Counted from the first letter of the stretch, positions 25,234 to 34,479 are shown. The stretch: DNA of 64,000 nucleotides from Planctomycetota bacterium (GCA_016235865.1 JACRIK010000026.1:146716-210715), one strand, 5' to 3'. Numbers and translations are program-made. Notes: generated from the sequence alone by a model not told the origin.

Positions 25234-25800
25234 ATGATAAACAAGAAGAAGATTGTCAAGGCCATTAAACTGTTCCTGGAGGGCATCGGCGAGAATCCGA
25301 ACCGGAAAGGCCTGCTGGAGACCCCGGACCGGGTGGCCCGGATGTGCGATGAGATTTACGCCGGGCTGGATAAGTCCATTGTCCCGACCAGAATCATCAA
25401 GCCGCTGATTTCCGAGGAGCACGATGAGATTATTCTGCTAAAGGATATCCCGTTCTATTCCATCTGCGAGCATCACCTGTTGCCGTTTATCGGCAAGGCG
25501 CACGTGGCTTATCTGCCCAGCAAGGGCCGGATCAGCGGGGTGAGCAAGCTGGCCCGGGTAGTGGACACGTTCTCCAAGCGGCCCCAATTGCAGGAGCGGC
25601 TGACGGTCGGGATTGCCGAGACGATTATGAAGGCCTTGAGGCCCAAGGGCGTGATGGTGATTGTCGAGGCCGAGCATCTGTGCATGACCATGCGCGGCAT
25701 CAAGAAACCCGGCTCGCGCATGACCACATCAGTGGTGCGCGGCGTGTTCCGCAATAACCCGGCCACCCGGGCCGAGGCGATGAATCTGATATACAAGTAA
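25234..25800 (+). CDS. folE: GTP cyclohydrolase I, type IA
   Basis: The complete 188-residue enzyme converts GTP to 7,8-dihydroneopterin triphosphate, the entry to folate. Zinc ligands are Cys and His in [15 protein letters not shown] and Cys in LCMTMRG. Other signatures are [21 protein letters not shown] and VEAEHLCM. All catalytic residues are in place. It starts 44 bp before gatC. The region before it has a dispersed repeat and a weak TTGACA box. Confidence 0.97.
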   Translation: MINKKKIVKAIKLFLEGIGENPNRKGLLETPDRVARMCDEIYAGLDKSIVPTRIIKPLISEEHDEIILLKDIPFYSICEHHLLPFIGKAHVAYLPSKGRISGVSKLARVVDTFSKRPQLQERLTVGIAETIMKALRPKGVMVIVEAEHLCMTMRGIKKPGSRMTTSVVRGVFRNNPATRAEAMNLIYK

Positions 25801-25843
25801 GTAGGCAGTAAACAGTAGTCAGTAGACAGTAAGATAAATCAAT

Positions 25844-26173
25844 ATGGATATAAACGATAAATTAATAGACCATCTTTGTTTCCTTTCCCGGCTTTCTTTG
25901 TCAACTGGTGAGAAGAATTCCCTGAAAGCCGACTTGTCAAAGATACTGGCTTATGTCGAGACCGTTAAGCAGGTGGATGTGACCGGGATTGAGCCGATGG
26001 TCCACCCAGCCCCTGTGCACAGGGGCGGGGTCCATTCCGGCGGAGCGGCCGCGCCGGCGGGTATTTTTCGGGATGACCAGACCCGTCACAATTCGCTGGG
26101 AAACGATAAGGCACTCCAAAACGCGCCGAAACGCAGGGCAAATTTCTTCGAGGTCCCGCGGGTGATAGAATAA
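25844..26173 (+). CDS. gatC: Asp/Glu-tRNA(Asn/Gln) amidotransferase subunit C
   Basis: The 109-residue protein is a little longer than usual GatC. It begins with IDHLCFLSRLSLS and has LSKILAYVETVKQVDVTGIEPM, the conserved helix and turn, then FRDD and a C-terminal FFEVPRVIE. It stabilises the GatAB amidotransferase that makes Gln-tRNA or Asn-tRNA; gatA and gatB are not in this window. Between PMVHP and the FRDD motif sits an extra Pro/Gly/Ala stretch encoded partly by an 18-bp palindrome (26009-26026). Confidence 0.93.
   Translation: MDINDKLIDHLCFLSRLSLSTGEKNSLKADLSKILAYVETVKQVDVTGIEPMVHPAPVHRGGVHSGGAAAPAGIFRDDQTRHNSLGNDKALQNAPKRRANFFEVPRVIE
26009..26026. repeat. 18-bp palindrome within gatC
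   Basis: GCCCCTGTGCACAGGGGC is perfectly self-complementary and falls in an expanded, poorly conserved part of GatC. It looks like another in-frame palindromic insertion. Confidence 0.6.
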
Positions 26174-26186
26174 TTATTTTTTATTG

Positions 26187-26215
26187 TTGACACCGGCGTT
26201 CCTCTGGGGTATACT
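26187..26215 (+). promoter_or_regulatory. Consensus promoter of the GspC-like gene and tyrS
   Basis: TTGACA (26187-26192), 17-bp spacer, TATACT (26210-26215). The -10 box ends 7 nt before the ATG at 26223, so the message is probably leaderless. Confidence 0.75.
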
Positions 26216-26222
26216 TATATAT

Positions 26223-27314
26223 ATGCTGAAGATGTATTACATAGTGTTGGTGGTCATCGTCGGCCTGGTTATCTGGCTGGTGGCTGATTTTGCCCGGAAC
26301 AGCGCGCAGGCCCGGGATATCCTGAGCGATATTAATAAGCTGGGTGGTACTACCGGGGGGCCGACCATAGACCTGCCCCCGTCTCTGCCTCCGCATCCGG
26401 GCGATTTGCCGGATATATTCAAGCCAAGAGTAGAGGTGGTTCCGGTCGCGCCGCCTCCGGTAACGGTTGCAGCCGGGCCGAATTATATCCTGACCGGCAC
26501 GATTATTGAGCCGAGCGGCCCAACCGCATTTATCTCTAATCCAACCACCAATGTTGAGTATACTTGTAAGATTGGCACCAAGATAGATGAATGGGAGGTA
26601 ATAGAGATTATCCCCGAAGAGGTAAAAATAAGGAATAGAAACGGCGATATCAGGACCCTGCCTGTCCAGAAATCCTGGACCGGCCCTAAATTTGATCTGG
26701 GCGGGAAGATAGAAATACCGCCGGAAATAATAAACATCCCCGGCGCCCAGGATATGATTAAAAGGGTGAGCGAAGGTAAGGAAAGCATCGAGGTGGTCGA
26801 GCAGACCATCGATGCCCTGGCCAAAACCCTGCCACCGGCGTTTATCAGGGACTTCATAAAACAAAATATCGGCCTGGCCGAAGAGGATATGCCCAAGGAT
26901 GACGCCAAGCTGGGCGACTTCGGCAAGAATTTATTCAGATTGCTTCAGGGCGAGCAGCCGAATCCGGCTCAGAGCCAGTCATTGGAGAATGTTACCTTTA
27001 CGCTCAGGGTTAATCCGGACAACAGCCCGGTTTCGCCGCAGACGTTATTTAAGCCCGGTGACCGCCGGATATACGCCTGTTTCCAGAATCAGGGTTCGCT
27101 TCAGGGGCTGGCCAAGGTGGTTACCCGTTGGACAAATAGAACCACCAAGGAAATTATCGGATTTGGGCCGAAGGCGTTAAACCCCGGCACGCCATATAAC
27201 TTTATCTGGTGGGAAAAGAAAGACGGTTGGCCGGTCGGGGAATACGAGGTGGAACTCCTCAACGCGCAGACCTTGGGAAAAATCGCCGCCGGTAAATTCA
27301 GTATTGTGCCATAA
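26223..27314 (+). CDS. GspC/PilP-like inner-membrane protein
   Basis: I start it at the ATG at 26223, just after the promoter. The 363-residue product has one N-terminal membrane segment (residues 3-20), a Pro-rich linker, and then a small beta domain: ILTGTIIEPSGPTAFI, IGTKIDEWEVIEIIPEEV, NGDIRTLPV. That strand pattern resembles the homology region of T2SS GspC or pilus PilP, which contacts the secretin. The helical middle and C-terminal part (about 260-363) are not recognised. Its stop overlaps the tyrS start by one base, so the two are translationally coupled. Confidence 0.6.
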   Translation: MLKMYYIVLVVIVGLVIWLVADFARNSAQARDILSDINKLGGTTGGPTIDLPPSLPPHPGDLPDIFKPRVEVVPVAPPPVTVAAGPNYILTGTIIEPSGPTAFISNPTTNVEYTCKIGTKIDEWEVIEIIPEEVKIRNRNGDIRTLPVQKSWTGPKFDLGGKIEIPPEIINIPGAQDMIKRVSEGKESIEVVEQTIDALAKTLPPAFIRDFIKQNIGLAEEDMPKDDAKLGDFGKNLFRLLQGEQPNPAQSQSLENVTFTLRVNPDNSPVSPQTLFKPGDRRIYACFQNQGSLQGLAKVVTRWTNRTTKEIIGFGPKALNPGTPYNFIWWEKKDGWPVGEYEVELLNAQTLGKIAAGKFSIVP

Positions 27315-28507
27315 TGCTTGATATTGCTAAACAGTTAGAGACCATCAAACGCGGAGCAGTTGAGATTCATTCCGAAGAGGAATTAATTCGTAAGTTAAAA
27401 GCCAACCGGCCGTTGCGGATTAAGCTGGGCGTTGACCCGACCGCGCCGGATATCCATCTCGGCCATACCGTGGTGCTTCAGAAACTCCGCCAGTTCCAGG
27501 AATTGGGCCACCAGGCCGTGCTGATTATCGGAGACTTTACCGCCTTAATCGGCGACCCTTCGGGGAGGGAAAAGACCCGTCCGCAATTATCAGCTGAAGA
27601 AATAGAGCGTAATGCCCAAACCTACCTGGCCCAGGTCGGCAAGGTTCTTGATAACAAACGCCTGGAGATTGTTCACAATGGTGACTGGTTGGCCAAATTG
27701 ACCATGGAAAATATCATTCGGCTGGCTGCCCAGGTGACCGTGGCCCGGTTTATCGAACGGGAGGATTTCCGGAACCGCTTGAAAGCCGGCACACCGATCG
27801 GCCTGCACGAATTTTTATACCCGCTGTTGCAGGGCCAGGATTCGGTGGCCGTGCGCGCCGATGTGGAACTGGGCGGGACCGACCAGATATTTAATCTTCT
27901 GGTCGGCCGTGACCTGCAGCGGTCGGCCGATATGACTCCTCAGGTGGTGCTGACCATGCCTCTGCTGGTCGGCCTGGACGGCGAGCAGAAGATGAGCAAG
28001 TCCTACGGCAATCATATCGGCTTAAACGAGCCGGCCTCGGAAATGTATGGCAAGGCCATGTCGCTGGCTGACAAGTTAATGGAGACGTATTTTACCCTGC
28101 TTACCTCAATACCGGCAAAAGAGGTCAAGGAATTGCTTAACGGTCATCCCAAAGAGGCCAAGGTCCGGCTGGCCAAGGAAATAGTCACTCAATACCATGG
28201 TCAGGCCGAGGCCGATAAATCCGCCGAACGGTTTGAGTCCGTGTTTTCGCGTAAGGAGTCTCCGGATGAGATGGCGCAGTTAAAGGTTGATACATCAATG
28301 TTCAAGGATGGCAAGGTCTATTTGCCTAAACTTATCAATCTTTCGGGCGCGGTCAAGTCCTCGAGCGAGGCCAAGCGCCTGATTACCCAGGGCGGCGTGA
28401 CTATAGACGGCCAGAAGATAACCGACCCGGACGCGGAAATCAGCGTAAAGACCGGCCAGGTCCTCAAGATAGGTAAGAAGAACAGGTTTTATCGGATAGA
28501 AATATAA
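27314..28507 (+). CDS. tyrS: Tyrosyl-tRNA synthetase
   Basis: The complete 397-residue class I synthetase has the HIGH-type motif as HLGH in DPTAPDIHLGHTVVLQKL, and KMSKS in GEQKMSKSYGN. A C-terminal S4 RNA-binding domain contains SSEAKRLITQGGVTIDGQKI. It attaches tyrosine to tRNA-Tyr. The ATG overlaps the stop of the GspC-like gene by one base. Confidence 0.96.
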   Translation: MLDIAKQLETIKRGAVEIHSEEELIRKLKANRPLRIKLGVDPTAPDIHLGHTVVLQKLRQFQELGHQAVLIIGDFTALIGDPSGREKTRPQLSAEEIERNAQTYLAQVGKVLDNKRLEIVHNGDWLAKLTMENIIRLAAQVTVARFIEREDFRNRLKAGTPIGLHEFLYPLLQGQDSVAVRADVELGGTDQIFNLLVGRDLQRSADMTPQVVLTMPLLVGLDGEQKMSKSYGNHIGLNEPASEMYGKAMSLADKLMETYFTLLTSIPAKEVKELLNGHPKEAKVRLAKEIVTQYHGQAEADKSAERFESVFSRKESPDEMAQLKVDTSMFKDGKVYLPKLINLSGAVKSSSEAKRLITQGGVTIDGQKITDPDAEISVKTGQVLKIGKKNRFYRIEI

Positions 28508-28511
28508 AGCA

Positions 28512-28600
28512 CGCAGCGAGATGAGATTGCTTCGCTTACGCTCGCAATGACAACATTTTGGCACTGCCATTGCGAGGAGCAGAGCGACGAAGCAATCCCA
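28512..28600. repeat. Dispersed TTGCGAG/GAAGCAATC repeats
   Basis: Two facing copies: GAGATTGCTTCGC...GCTCGCAATGAC and CATTGCGAGGAGC...GACGAAGCAATCCC. The family is also found inside the secretin gene (5801-5861). Confidence 0.75.
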
Positions 28601-28635
28601 TTTTGTTACTTACACTTTTACAAAGAGGAGGCTTT

Positions 28636-30054
28636 ATGTCCGCCATATCTAAAATCATATTCGCCGGTATTTTGGGTGGTGCCTGTCTGATAGGGACCAT
28701 CAACGCCACGGATAAACCGGCGGATGACAAACCGGCCGACGCGTCCGAGCCGATCGAAGCAAGCCTGGTTTATTCCGACGACTGGGCTGTCCTGTCCAAG
28801 ATTTCCACGCCTCTGCCGGCGATTACCCAGATAAATAATAACTACGTAACCATTCCCAATCCCGAGAATCAAAAAGGCTTTCGCTGCGTCGGCGAGCCGG
28901 ATAAGGCCAGATTGGATACGGACGGCGATGAAGAGTTCGATACCGACATTAAGAGCAAGGAACAGTTTGTCGCGTATAAGATTAAATACCCGAATGAACT
29001 GAAAATGAATTATAAGGTGCGGTTTTTTACCAGCGGCAAAACCCCGAGCGGCGGGCCGCTCTGGTCGTATCAGCGCGCCTGTTTCATGACCGCCAAAACG
29101 CCCCTGGAAACATTCATTTTGATTGACGACAATACCAACGGTTCCTACGGCGATTACGGCAAGGATGCCATTGCCATCGGCTCATCCAAGCAGGCCGGGC
29201 CGCTGTCTGCCGTTATTTCCGTGAAAGGCAAATTCTATAAGCTGGAGGTCCAGACGCTGGCTGAGCTGACGGGCACCCAGATGAAGGACCCCAAATTTAC
29301 CGGCATGACCCTGCGCCTGACTCCCTGTGAGGAAGAGACCGGTAAGTTAGACCTGGTAAAAAACCTGAAACCACCGAAGGGCTCGCCCCAGGCCATAATT
29401 ATCCGGCGCGGCGAGGACGCCTTTTTCCAGCTGAATAGCAAGGGCGAAACCGTCCTGCCGATCGGCGAGTATTATCTGGTCTCGGCTATATTCACGCCCC
29501 GGGTCCGGGCCCGGACCAGCGAGAAGCCCATTGCCGTCATTGAAAAGGATAAGTCTGTTGCGCCCAAGTGGGGCGCGCCTTTTAAGCTGGATATCAATGC
29601 CTTCTGCGAGAAGGGCGGCACGGAAATCATCGTCATCCCGCCCGGGAATCTTACCCCTCCTCAAGACGTCAGCAAGAATCTGGAATGCCCGTTCATCAAG
29701 TGTGACTTCCCGAGGATTCTCGGTTCGCTGGGCGAGGAATACTACGCGCCGGACGAATTCAAGGACGAGGGCGGCTATGCCTTTCCTGATGAGAGTGTGA
29801 CCTCATTTAGTGTGGACATCAGGCCCAAGGGCGCCCAAGCCAATGATAAGCCGCTCAATAAACGGGGCAATCCCTTTACGGACCGGTGGATACAGACCGA
29901 TATGTCCGGCCTGGTCCAGAAATCAATACCATACTGGAATACCTACCGCTGTCCGATTGAAAGATATCGCGGGAAGGTTATCTTCAAGGTCTCGGCCAAG
30001 AGCGCGGTCTTCGGCGAGCTTTCCTTTGAGAAAGAGATTGAGGTTACGGAATAA
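28636..30054 (+). CDS. Secreted protein of unknown function
   Basis: The ATG at 28636 follows AGAGGAGG at good spacing; the frame upstream lies in a dispersed repeat. The 472-residue product has a signal peptide (cleavage likely after INA, near residue 24). The mature part is rich in beta strands and Pro/Asp, with phrases such as LDTDGDEEFDTDI and ILIDDNTNGSYGDYGKDAI that look like calcium-binding or EF-hand-like Asp loops. I do not recognise the family. It may be a large exported or surface protein. Confidence 0.75.
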   Translation: MSAISKIIFAGILGGACLIGTINATDKPADDKPADASEPIEASLVYSDDWAVLSKISTPLPAITQINNNYVTIPNPENQKGFRCVGEPDKARLDTDGDEEFDTDIKSKEQFVAYKIKYPNELKMNYKVRFFTSGKTPSGGPLWSYQRACFMTAKTPLETFILIDDNTNGSYGDYGKDAIAIGSSKQAGPLSAVISVKGKFYKLEVQTLAELTGTQMKDPKFTGMTLRLTPCEEETGKLDLVKNLKPPKGSPQAIIIRRGEDAFFQLNSKGETVLPIGEYYLVSAIFTPRVRARTSEKPIAVIEKDKSVAPKWGAPFKLDINAFCEKGGTEIIVIPPGNLTPPQDVSKNLECPFIKCDFPRILGSLGEEYYAPDEFKDEGGYAFPDESVTSFSVDIRPKGAQANDKPLNKRGNPFTDRWIQTDMSGLVQKSIPYWNTYRCPIERYRGKVIFKVSAKSAVFGELSFEKEIEVTE

Positions 30055-30081
30055 AATAGCGTGGAGCGTATTGCGTAGAGT

Positions 30082-30876
30082 ATGTTTTTAGCCTTTGCCG
30101 TCAAAACCGCCCGCCGGGCCGGCCATTTGCTCAACTCACTGCAACCTTCTTTCAGGCAGGCCAGGACCAAGGCGACTGAACTTGACCTGGTCACCAAGGC
30201 CGACGGACTGTCTGAAAAACTTATTATTAGCAACATCACGAGGAAATTCCCCAATCACAAAATACTGGCTGAGGAACAGTATTGCAATAGTAAATCATCC
30301 GGCTATTGTGTTGGCAAATCTGATTTTACCTGGGTGATTGACCCGCTGGACGGCACCACCAACTATTCGCATCAATTCCCGATTTATTGCGTCTCCATAG
30401 CGCTGGTTAAAGGTAATAAAACTATCTTGGGTGTCGTTTATAATCCCAATTTGGATGAGATGTTTTATGCCTCACCCGGCCAGGGCGCATATCTGAACGG
30501 TAAGCGCATCCGTGTGTCAAAGGTTGATACCCTGAACCGGGGTTTGCTCTGCACCGGATTTCCTTATATCATCCGGCAGCATCCGGGCGATAATTTCCGC
30601 AACTTCCAGCGGTTCTGTCTGACCGCCCAGGCCATCCGCCGGGCCGGTTCTGCCGCGCTTGACCTGTGCTATCTGGCTGCCGGACGCTTTGACGGGTTCT
30701 GGGAACGGGAGCTTAAGCCCTGGGACACGGCCGCCGGCGCGCTGATTGTTGTTGAAGCCGGCGGCAAGATAAGCGATTTCAAGGGCGGAAAATATAACCT
30801 GTTCGCGCACCGTGAAATACTGGGAAGCAACGGCCTGATACATAAGCAGATGATTAAAGTAATTAATAACCCGTAA
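30082..30876 (+). CDS. Inositol monophosphatase family enzyme
   Basis: The 264-residue protein has the metal-dependent sugar phosphatase signatures: the metal-binding Glu in ILAEEQY, the motif WVIDPLDGTTNYSHQFP, and the second motif KPWDTAAGALIVVEAGG. It would remove phosphate from myo-inositol 1-phosphate or a related substrate such as fructose 1,6-bisphosphate or histidinol phosphate; the substrate cannot be decided from sequence. It starts 27 bp after the secreted protein gene. Confidence 0.93.
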   Translation: MFLAFAVKTARRAGHLLNSLQPSFRQARTKATELDLVTKADGLSEKLIISNITRKFPNHKILAEEQYCNSKSSGYCVGKSDFTWVIDPLDGTTNYSHQFPIYCVSIALVKGNKTILGVVYNPNLDEMFYASPGQGAYLNGKRIRVSKVDTLNRGLLCTGFPYIIRQHPGDNFRNFQRFCLTAQAIRRAGSAALDLCYLAAGRFDGFWERELKPWDTAAGALIVVEAGGKISDFKGGKYNLFAHREILGSNGLIHKQMIKVINNP

Positions 30877-30885
30877 TTATTTGTT

Positions 30886-31131
30886 ATGCCATTCCCGCAC
30901 GTATTTATTAAATTGACTGACCAGGAACGGAATACTGTTGCTAAAGAACTGACCGCATTCAGTATTAAAGGAAAGTTTAAGAAACGCAAGGCGTTGCAGG
31001 TGCTTTGGCTTTCAGACCAGGGATTCACCTTCCAGTCAATTGGCCAGCGGCTAAACTACTCTTATATCAGGGTTCGGCAGTTGATTTATTTGTACCGGAA
31101 GCAAGGATTAAAACCCTTCCTCTCGCCATGA
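30886..31131 (+). CDS. Small helix-turn-helix protein, transposase-like
   Basis: The 81-residue protein has a homeodomain-like HTH: RKALQVLWLSDQGFTFQSIGQRL, then SYIRVRQLIYLYRKQGL. This layout is that of the N-terminal DNA-binding domain of IS630-type transposases. No catalytic domain follows, so it is either a relic or a free-standing DNA-binding protein. It lies 9 bp after the phosphatase gene. The region just downstream has four copies of TTATCACCTT in opposing orientations, which might be binding sites. Confidence 0.65.
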   Translation: MPFPHVFIKLTDQERNTVAKELTAFSIKGKFKKRKALQVLWLSDQGFTFQSIGQRLNYSYIRVRQLIYLYRKQGLKPFLSP

Positions 31132-31137
31132 TAATAA

Positions 31138-31221
31138 TTATCACCTTGGGAGGTGAAGGTGATAAATTTGCCTCTGAAGGTGATAATTTTAGACCCCCGA
31201 AAACACTGATTTTATCACCTT
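31138..31221. repeat. Two nested inverted repeats of TTATCACCTT
   Basis: TTATCACCTT occurs at 31138-31147 and 31212-31221, and its complement AAGGTGATAA at 31156-31165 and 31177-31186. They form two hairpins (8-nt and 25-nt loops) after the HTH gene. Confidence 0.75.
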
Positions 31222-31265
31222 CATTATATATTCTGAGCACAAAATAGCGCAAAATAGGGGGGATT

Positions 31266-31308
31266 CCCCATACTACCCCCCTATACCCCCCTACCCTCTA
31301 CCCCCTCC
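31266..31308 (-). repeat. C-rich tract (G-rich on the minus strand), possible G-quadruplex
   Basis: Several C4-C6 runs separated by CTATA or TACT. It precedes array C just as the G-rich tract precedes array A. Confidence 0.5.
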
Positions 31309-31329
31309 AAACTACACTGCGCCTTGTTC

Positions 31330-31572
31330 TGGCATCGCCTGCTACTTATTCACGACTATACTAATACTTGTTCGGGCTTAGACTGCTATTTGCAGGCGGC
31401 TAATTTGTAGATTACACTTGGCTCGCCTGCTATTTGCAGGCGGCTAAACTGTAGATTACACTCGGCTAAACTGCTATTTGCAAGCGGCTAAACTGTAGAT
31501 TACACTTGGCTCGCCTGCTATTTGCAGGTGGCTGGACTGTAGACTACACTCGGCTAAACTGCTATCTACACC
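31330..31572 (+). repeat. Tandem array C: eleven copies of a 22-bp unit
   Basis: All units are 22 bp except one of 23 bp. Two unit types mostly alternate, one with ctgtagattacact and one with ctgctatttgcagg, giving a 44-bp higher-order period. The CGCCTGC-N5-GCAGGCG dyad is present in two places. There are no spacers and it is not coding. Confidence 0.88.
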
Positions 31573-31684
31573 GAATCACCCGTATATCCCCCTGAAATTT
31601 TATGAAGCAAAATGCGTTTAGTTTTCAGCAGGGGAATCGGTGTTTTTTCATTATTGATAACCCGCTTTACCATCTGTTATTTAT

Positions 31685-31713
31685 TTGCCTAAGCAATTGT
31701 ATTAAACTATAAT
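31685..31713 (+). promoter_or_regulatory. Promoter of glcD
   Basis: TTGCCT (31685-31690), 17-bp spacer, TATAAT (31708-31713), 10 nt before the glcD ATG. The predicted leader is only a few bases. Confidence 0.7.
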
Positions 31714-31723
31714 AAATTTTCAG

Positions 31724-33094
31724 ATGAAACAGGGTATATACAATCAACTCAAGGATATCATAGACCCCAAGCGGGTCTTTGATTCACCCGAGGCGCGGAT
31801 TGCCTCGTCCTACGACGCCTCGCGCAAACAGCATCTGCCTGATGTCATTGTCAATCCTATCAACACCAAGGAGATTTCGGAAGTGCTCAAGCTGGCCTAT
31901 GCCAACGGAATCCCGGTCTATACCCGGGGCGCGGCGTCGTCGGTGACCGGCTCGGCTGTGCCGATTAAGGGAGGGATTGTTCTTGATTCATCGCTGATGA
32001 ACCGCATCATTGAGATAAATCCGATTAATCTGACGGCCACGGTTGAACCGGGCGTGATAGTGGCTGATTTCCAGACCGAGGTGGAGAAGCTTAATCTGTT
32101 CTATCCGCCTGACCCGGCCAGCGCCGAGTTCTGCACCCTGGGCGGCAATATCGCCACCGGCGCCGGCGGCTTGCGCTGTATCAAATACGGCACCACCCGT
32201 GATTATGTCCTCGGACTTGAAGTTGTGTTAGCCGACGGACGGATTATCAATACCGGCAAGGGCACGTTAAAACGCGTTTCCGGCTATGACCTGACCCGGC
32301 TGATGGTCGGCTCGGAAGGCACGCTGGGCGTATTTACCAGAATCAACCTGAAACTTATTCCCAGGCCACAGGCCCAGTCAACCATTGCCGCTTTCTTTGC
32401 CGATTCTGAACAGGCAATCCGGTTCAGCATTGACCTGTTGAATAAAGGCATTCTGCCCCGGGCGCTGGAATATATGGACGCTACGTCCCTGAAATCAGTG
32501 GCAAAATACAAGCCGGAATTGCAGGTTCCGTCTGATGCCCAAGCCATGCTCCTGATTGAACTGGATGGTGCGCCCAATGATGTGGACGAGCACACCGGCC
32601 AGGTCCGCAAACTCCTGCATGATGCCGGGCCGATTATGTCCAAGCGGGCCATCAGCGAAAAAGAGGCCGCCTATCTCTGGTCCATCCGCAAGTCCCTCTC
32701 CGCGGCCCTGTTCTCCATCACCGCCCAGAAGGTCAGTGAGGATATCTGCGTGCCCCGAAGCGCGATATCCGATATTCTCAAGGTTATTGCAGAGATAGAA
32801 GCGTCGTCCGGCATACCCATTGCCACCTTCGGGCATCTGGGTGATGGCAATTTCCACGTAAACTTTCTTATTTCATCCAAGGAACACGAGAATCAACTCC
32901 CGTCAGCGCTGAATCGATTATTCACTAGAACCATTGAATTAGACGGCACGCTCTCAGGCGAGCACGGTATCGGGCTGACCAAGGCCAAATATTTCCCGCT
33001 GGAATGGGGCCCGGATGAGATGTCCATATTCAAACAGGTAAAACAACTCTTTGACCCGAAGAATATCCTAAACCCGGGGAAGATATTTGGTTAA
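31724..33094 (+). CDS. glcD: Glycolate/lactate oxidase FAD subunit
   Basis: The 456-residue protein is an FAD-linked oxidase of the GlcD/D-lactate dehydrogenase family. The PCMH FAD-binding domain has YTRGAASSVTGSAVP and CTLGGNIATGAGGLRCIKYG. The C-terminal cap has GHLGDGNFHVN (catalytic and metal-binding His) and LSGEHGIGLTK. It oxidises a 2-hydroxy acid such as glycolate or lactate and passes electrons to the iron-sulfur subunit, which lies 1.5 kb downstream (glcF) beyond a HEAT lipoprotein. The promoter allows almost no leader. Confidence 0.93.
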   Translation: MKQGIYNQLKDIIDPKRVFDSPEARIASSYDASRKQHLPDVIVNPINTKEISEVLKLAYANGIPVYTRGAASSVTGSAVPIKGGIVLDSSLMNRIIEINPINLTATVEPGVIVADFQTEVEKLNLFYPPDPASAEFCTLGGNIATGAGGLRCIKYGTTRDYVLGLEVVLADGRIINTGKGTLKRVSGYDLTRLMVGSEGTLGVFTRINLKLIPRPQAQSTIAAFFADSEQAIRFSIDLLNKGILPRALEYMDATSLKSVAKYKPELQVPSDAQAMLLIELDGAPNDVDEHTGQVRKLLHDAGPIMSKRAISEKEAAYLWSIRKSLSAALFSITAQKVSEDICVPRSAISDILKVIAEIEASSGIPIATFGHLGDGNFHVNFLISSKEHENQLPSALNRLFTRTIELDGTLSGEHGIGLTKAKYFPLEWGPDEMSIFKQVKQLFDPKNILNPGKIFG

Positions 33095-33105
33095 AAGATA
33101 GCCAC

Positions 33106-33140
33106 TGGCGCCGAAGCGCCATGGCGCCCTTATGGCGCCA
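33106..33140. repeat. GGCGCC-rich palindromic repeat, inverted copy inside glcF
   Basis: A 35-bp element rich in GGCGCC. Its reverse complement matches 34761-34793 over 33 bases without mismatch; that second copy is within glcF. Confidence 0.8.
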
Positions 33141-33222
33141 AAAGACACTAAGACACGAAGAATAAAAGATTCGCCGTAAAAGCGCGAGGACGCCGAGAGA
33201 TTTCCGGAAAATAGGAGGAAAT

Positions 33223-34479
33223 ATGAAAAGATTAATGTTGATTTATTGCGTAATGGCTATTCTTTTATTGGGTTGCGACAAGCAGGATAGTAACCCTTCT
33301 TCGGCCAGTCAAAACACCGCTAACAGTAAACGTGACGTTTTTATAAAAGAATTGATTAGTGCGATAAAAACAGATTCAACCGATTTCATGCAGCTGGGAG
33401 AAGAAAAAGATACTCCGGCTCAATGCTTGCATCAATTGTGGGCTATTGAGATTTTAGGCGACATATATGCTAAAGAGGCGGCTCCGGAATTGATTAAATT
33501 GCTTAAACGACGCCCCGACTATCATACAACTCATTCACTGATTTATACACTAGTCAAGTTGGAAGCAAAGGAAGCAATGCCAGACATAGTTAATCTGTTT
33601 AACGATAAAGATGTGGCGTCGCCAAATGATATTCTTTATGCAATCAGTGTTCTTGGATATGATCAGGTAATCCCGGAATTGATAGAGTCAATTAAGGCTG
33701 GTGACTGGAGGGCCGCCGAGGCGATTATTAAGATTAACAACAAAGCGTATGTGCCGGAACTTATGAATATGCTGAACGATAAGGATGCTAATGTGCGCCG
33801 GACCTGCGCCTCAACTCTTGGTTATCTCGGCGATAAAAGGGCCATTCCGGCTTTGATTAAGTTACTTAAGGATGAAGAGGACGTCAAGGCGGCCGCTGTT
33901 ATTTCTTTGGTGAAACTTGAGGCGAAAGAAGCGATGCCCGAAATAGATAATCTGCTCAATGGTGAATTATATCGTCTTAGGCAAACAATTAATAATGTTA
34001 AGAACGATATGGCGAAAAAGAATATTGATGATATTCCTTCGGCCGAGAAACTCACGGAATTATGCCGTAAGTCAAAGCTAATATTTGTCGGACGGATAAA
34101 AATGCTTGTTCCTACAGAATATGGATATGAAGTTGGTTATCAAACGGCTTTATATTCTAAAGAGGAAGTGTTAAAAGGTAATTGGGGAGAGATATATATA
34201 CCCGTGAACCACCTTATCGCTGGCGGAAAAACGGAACTGCATGGATTTCTTAATCCGGCAAGGTTCTACGTTGGCGCAAAGGTCATTGTCCTAGCCGGAA
34301 GGAGTAAGCCCGGATGGTGGCCTAAAATAGAATATAAGGAATACAAGATTGAGACGGATGAGTTTGTTATCCCGGCTACTTTTAATGAAGATTATGGCGT
34401 AATGCCTTACTCTGCAAAACTGGAAGATATGATTAAGGCTGTTATAGATGGATCTAATGTTACTATTGAACCGAAGTAA
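33223..34479 (+). CDS. HEAT-repeat lipoprotein
   Basis: The ATG at 33223 follows AGGAGG. The 418-residue protein has a lipoprotein signal (lipobox LLLGC, Cys near residue 18). Residues about 75-260 hold HEAT-like repeats such as KEAMPDIVNLFNDKD and KRAIPALIKLLKDEED. The C-terminal domain (about 280-418) is a separate beta-rich part (KLIFVGRIKMLVPTEYGYEVGY). Anchored in a membrane, it may be a protein-binding scaffold. It sits between glcD and glcF. Confidence 0.8.
   Translation: MKRLMLIYCVMAILLLGCDKQDSNPSSASQNTANSKRDVFIKELISAIKTDSTDFMQLGEEKDTPAQCLHQLWAIEILGDIYAKEAAPELIKLLKRRPDYHTTHSLIYTLVKLEAKEAMPDIVNLFNDKDVASPNDILYAISVLGYDQVIPELIESIKAGDWRAAEAIIKINNKAYVPELMNMLNDKDANVRRTCASTLGYLGDKRAIPALIKLLKDEEDVKAAAVISLVKLEAKEAMPEIDNLLNGELYRLRQTINNVKNDMAKKNIDDIPSAEKLTELCRKSKLIFVGRIKMLVPTEYGYEVGYQTALYSKEEVLKGNWGEIYIPVNHLIAGGKTELHGFLNPARFYVGAKVIVLAGRSKPGWWPKIEYKEYKIETDEFVIPATFNEDYGVMPYSAKLEDMIKAVIDGSNVTIEPK

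Noticed and set aside
30886..31131. Full IS630 insertion sequence
   Set aside because: Only an HTH domain is present; there is no catalytic DDE domain or flanking terminal repeat of IS length.
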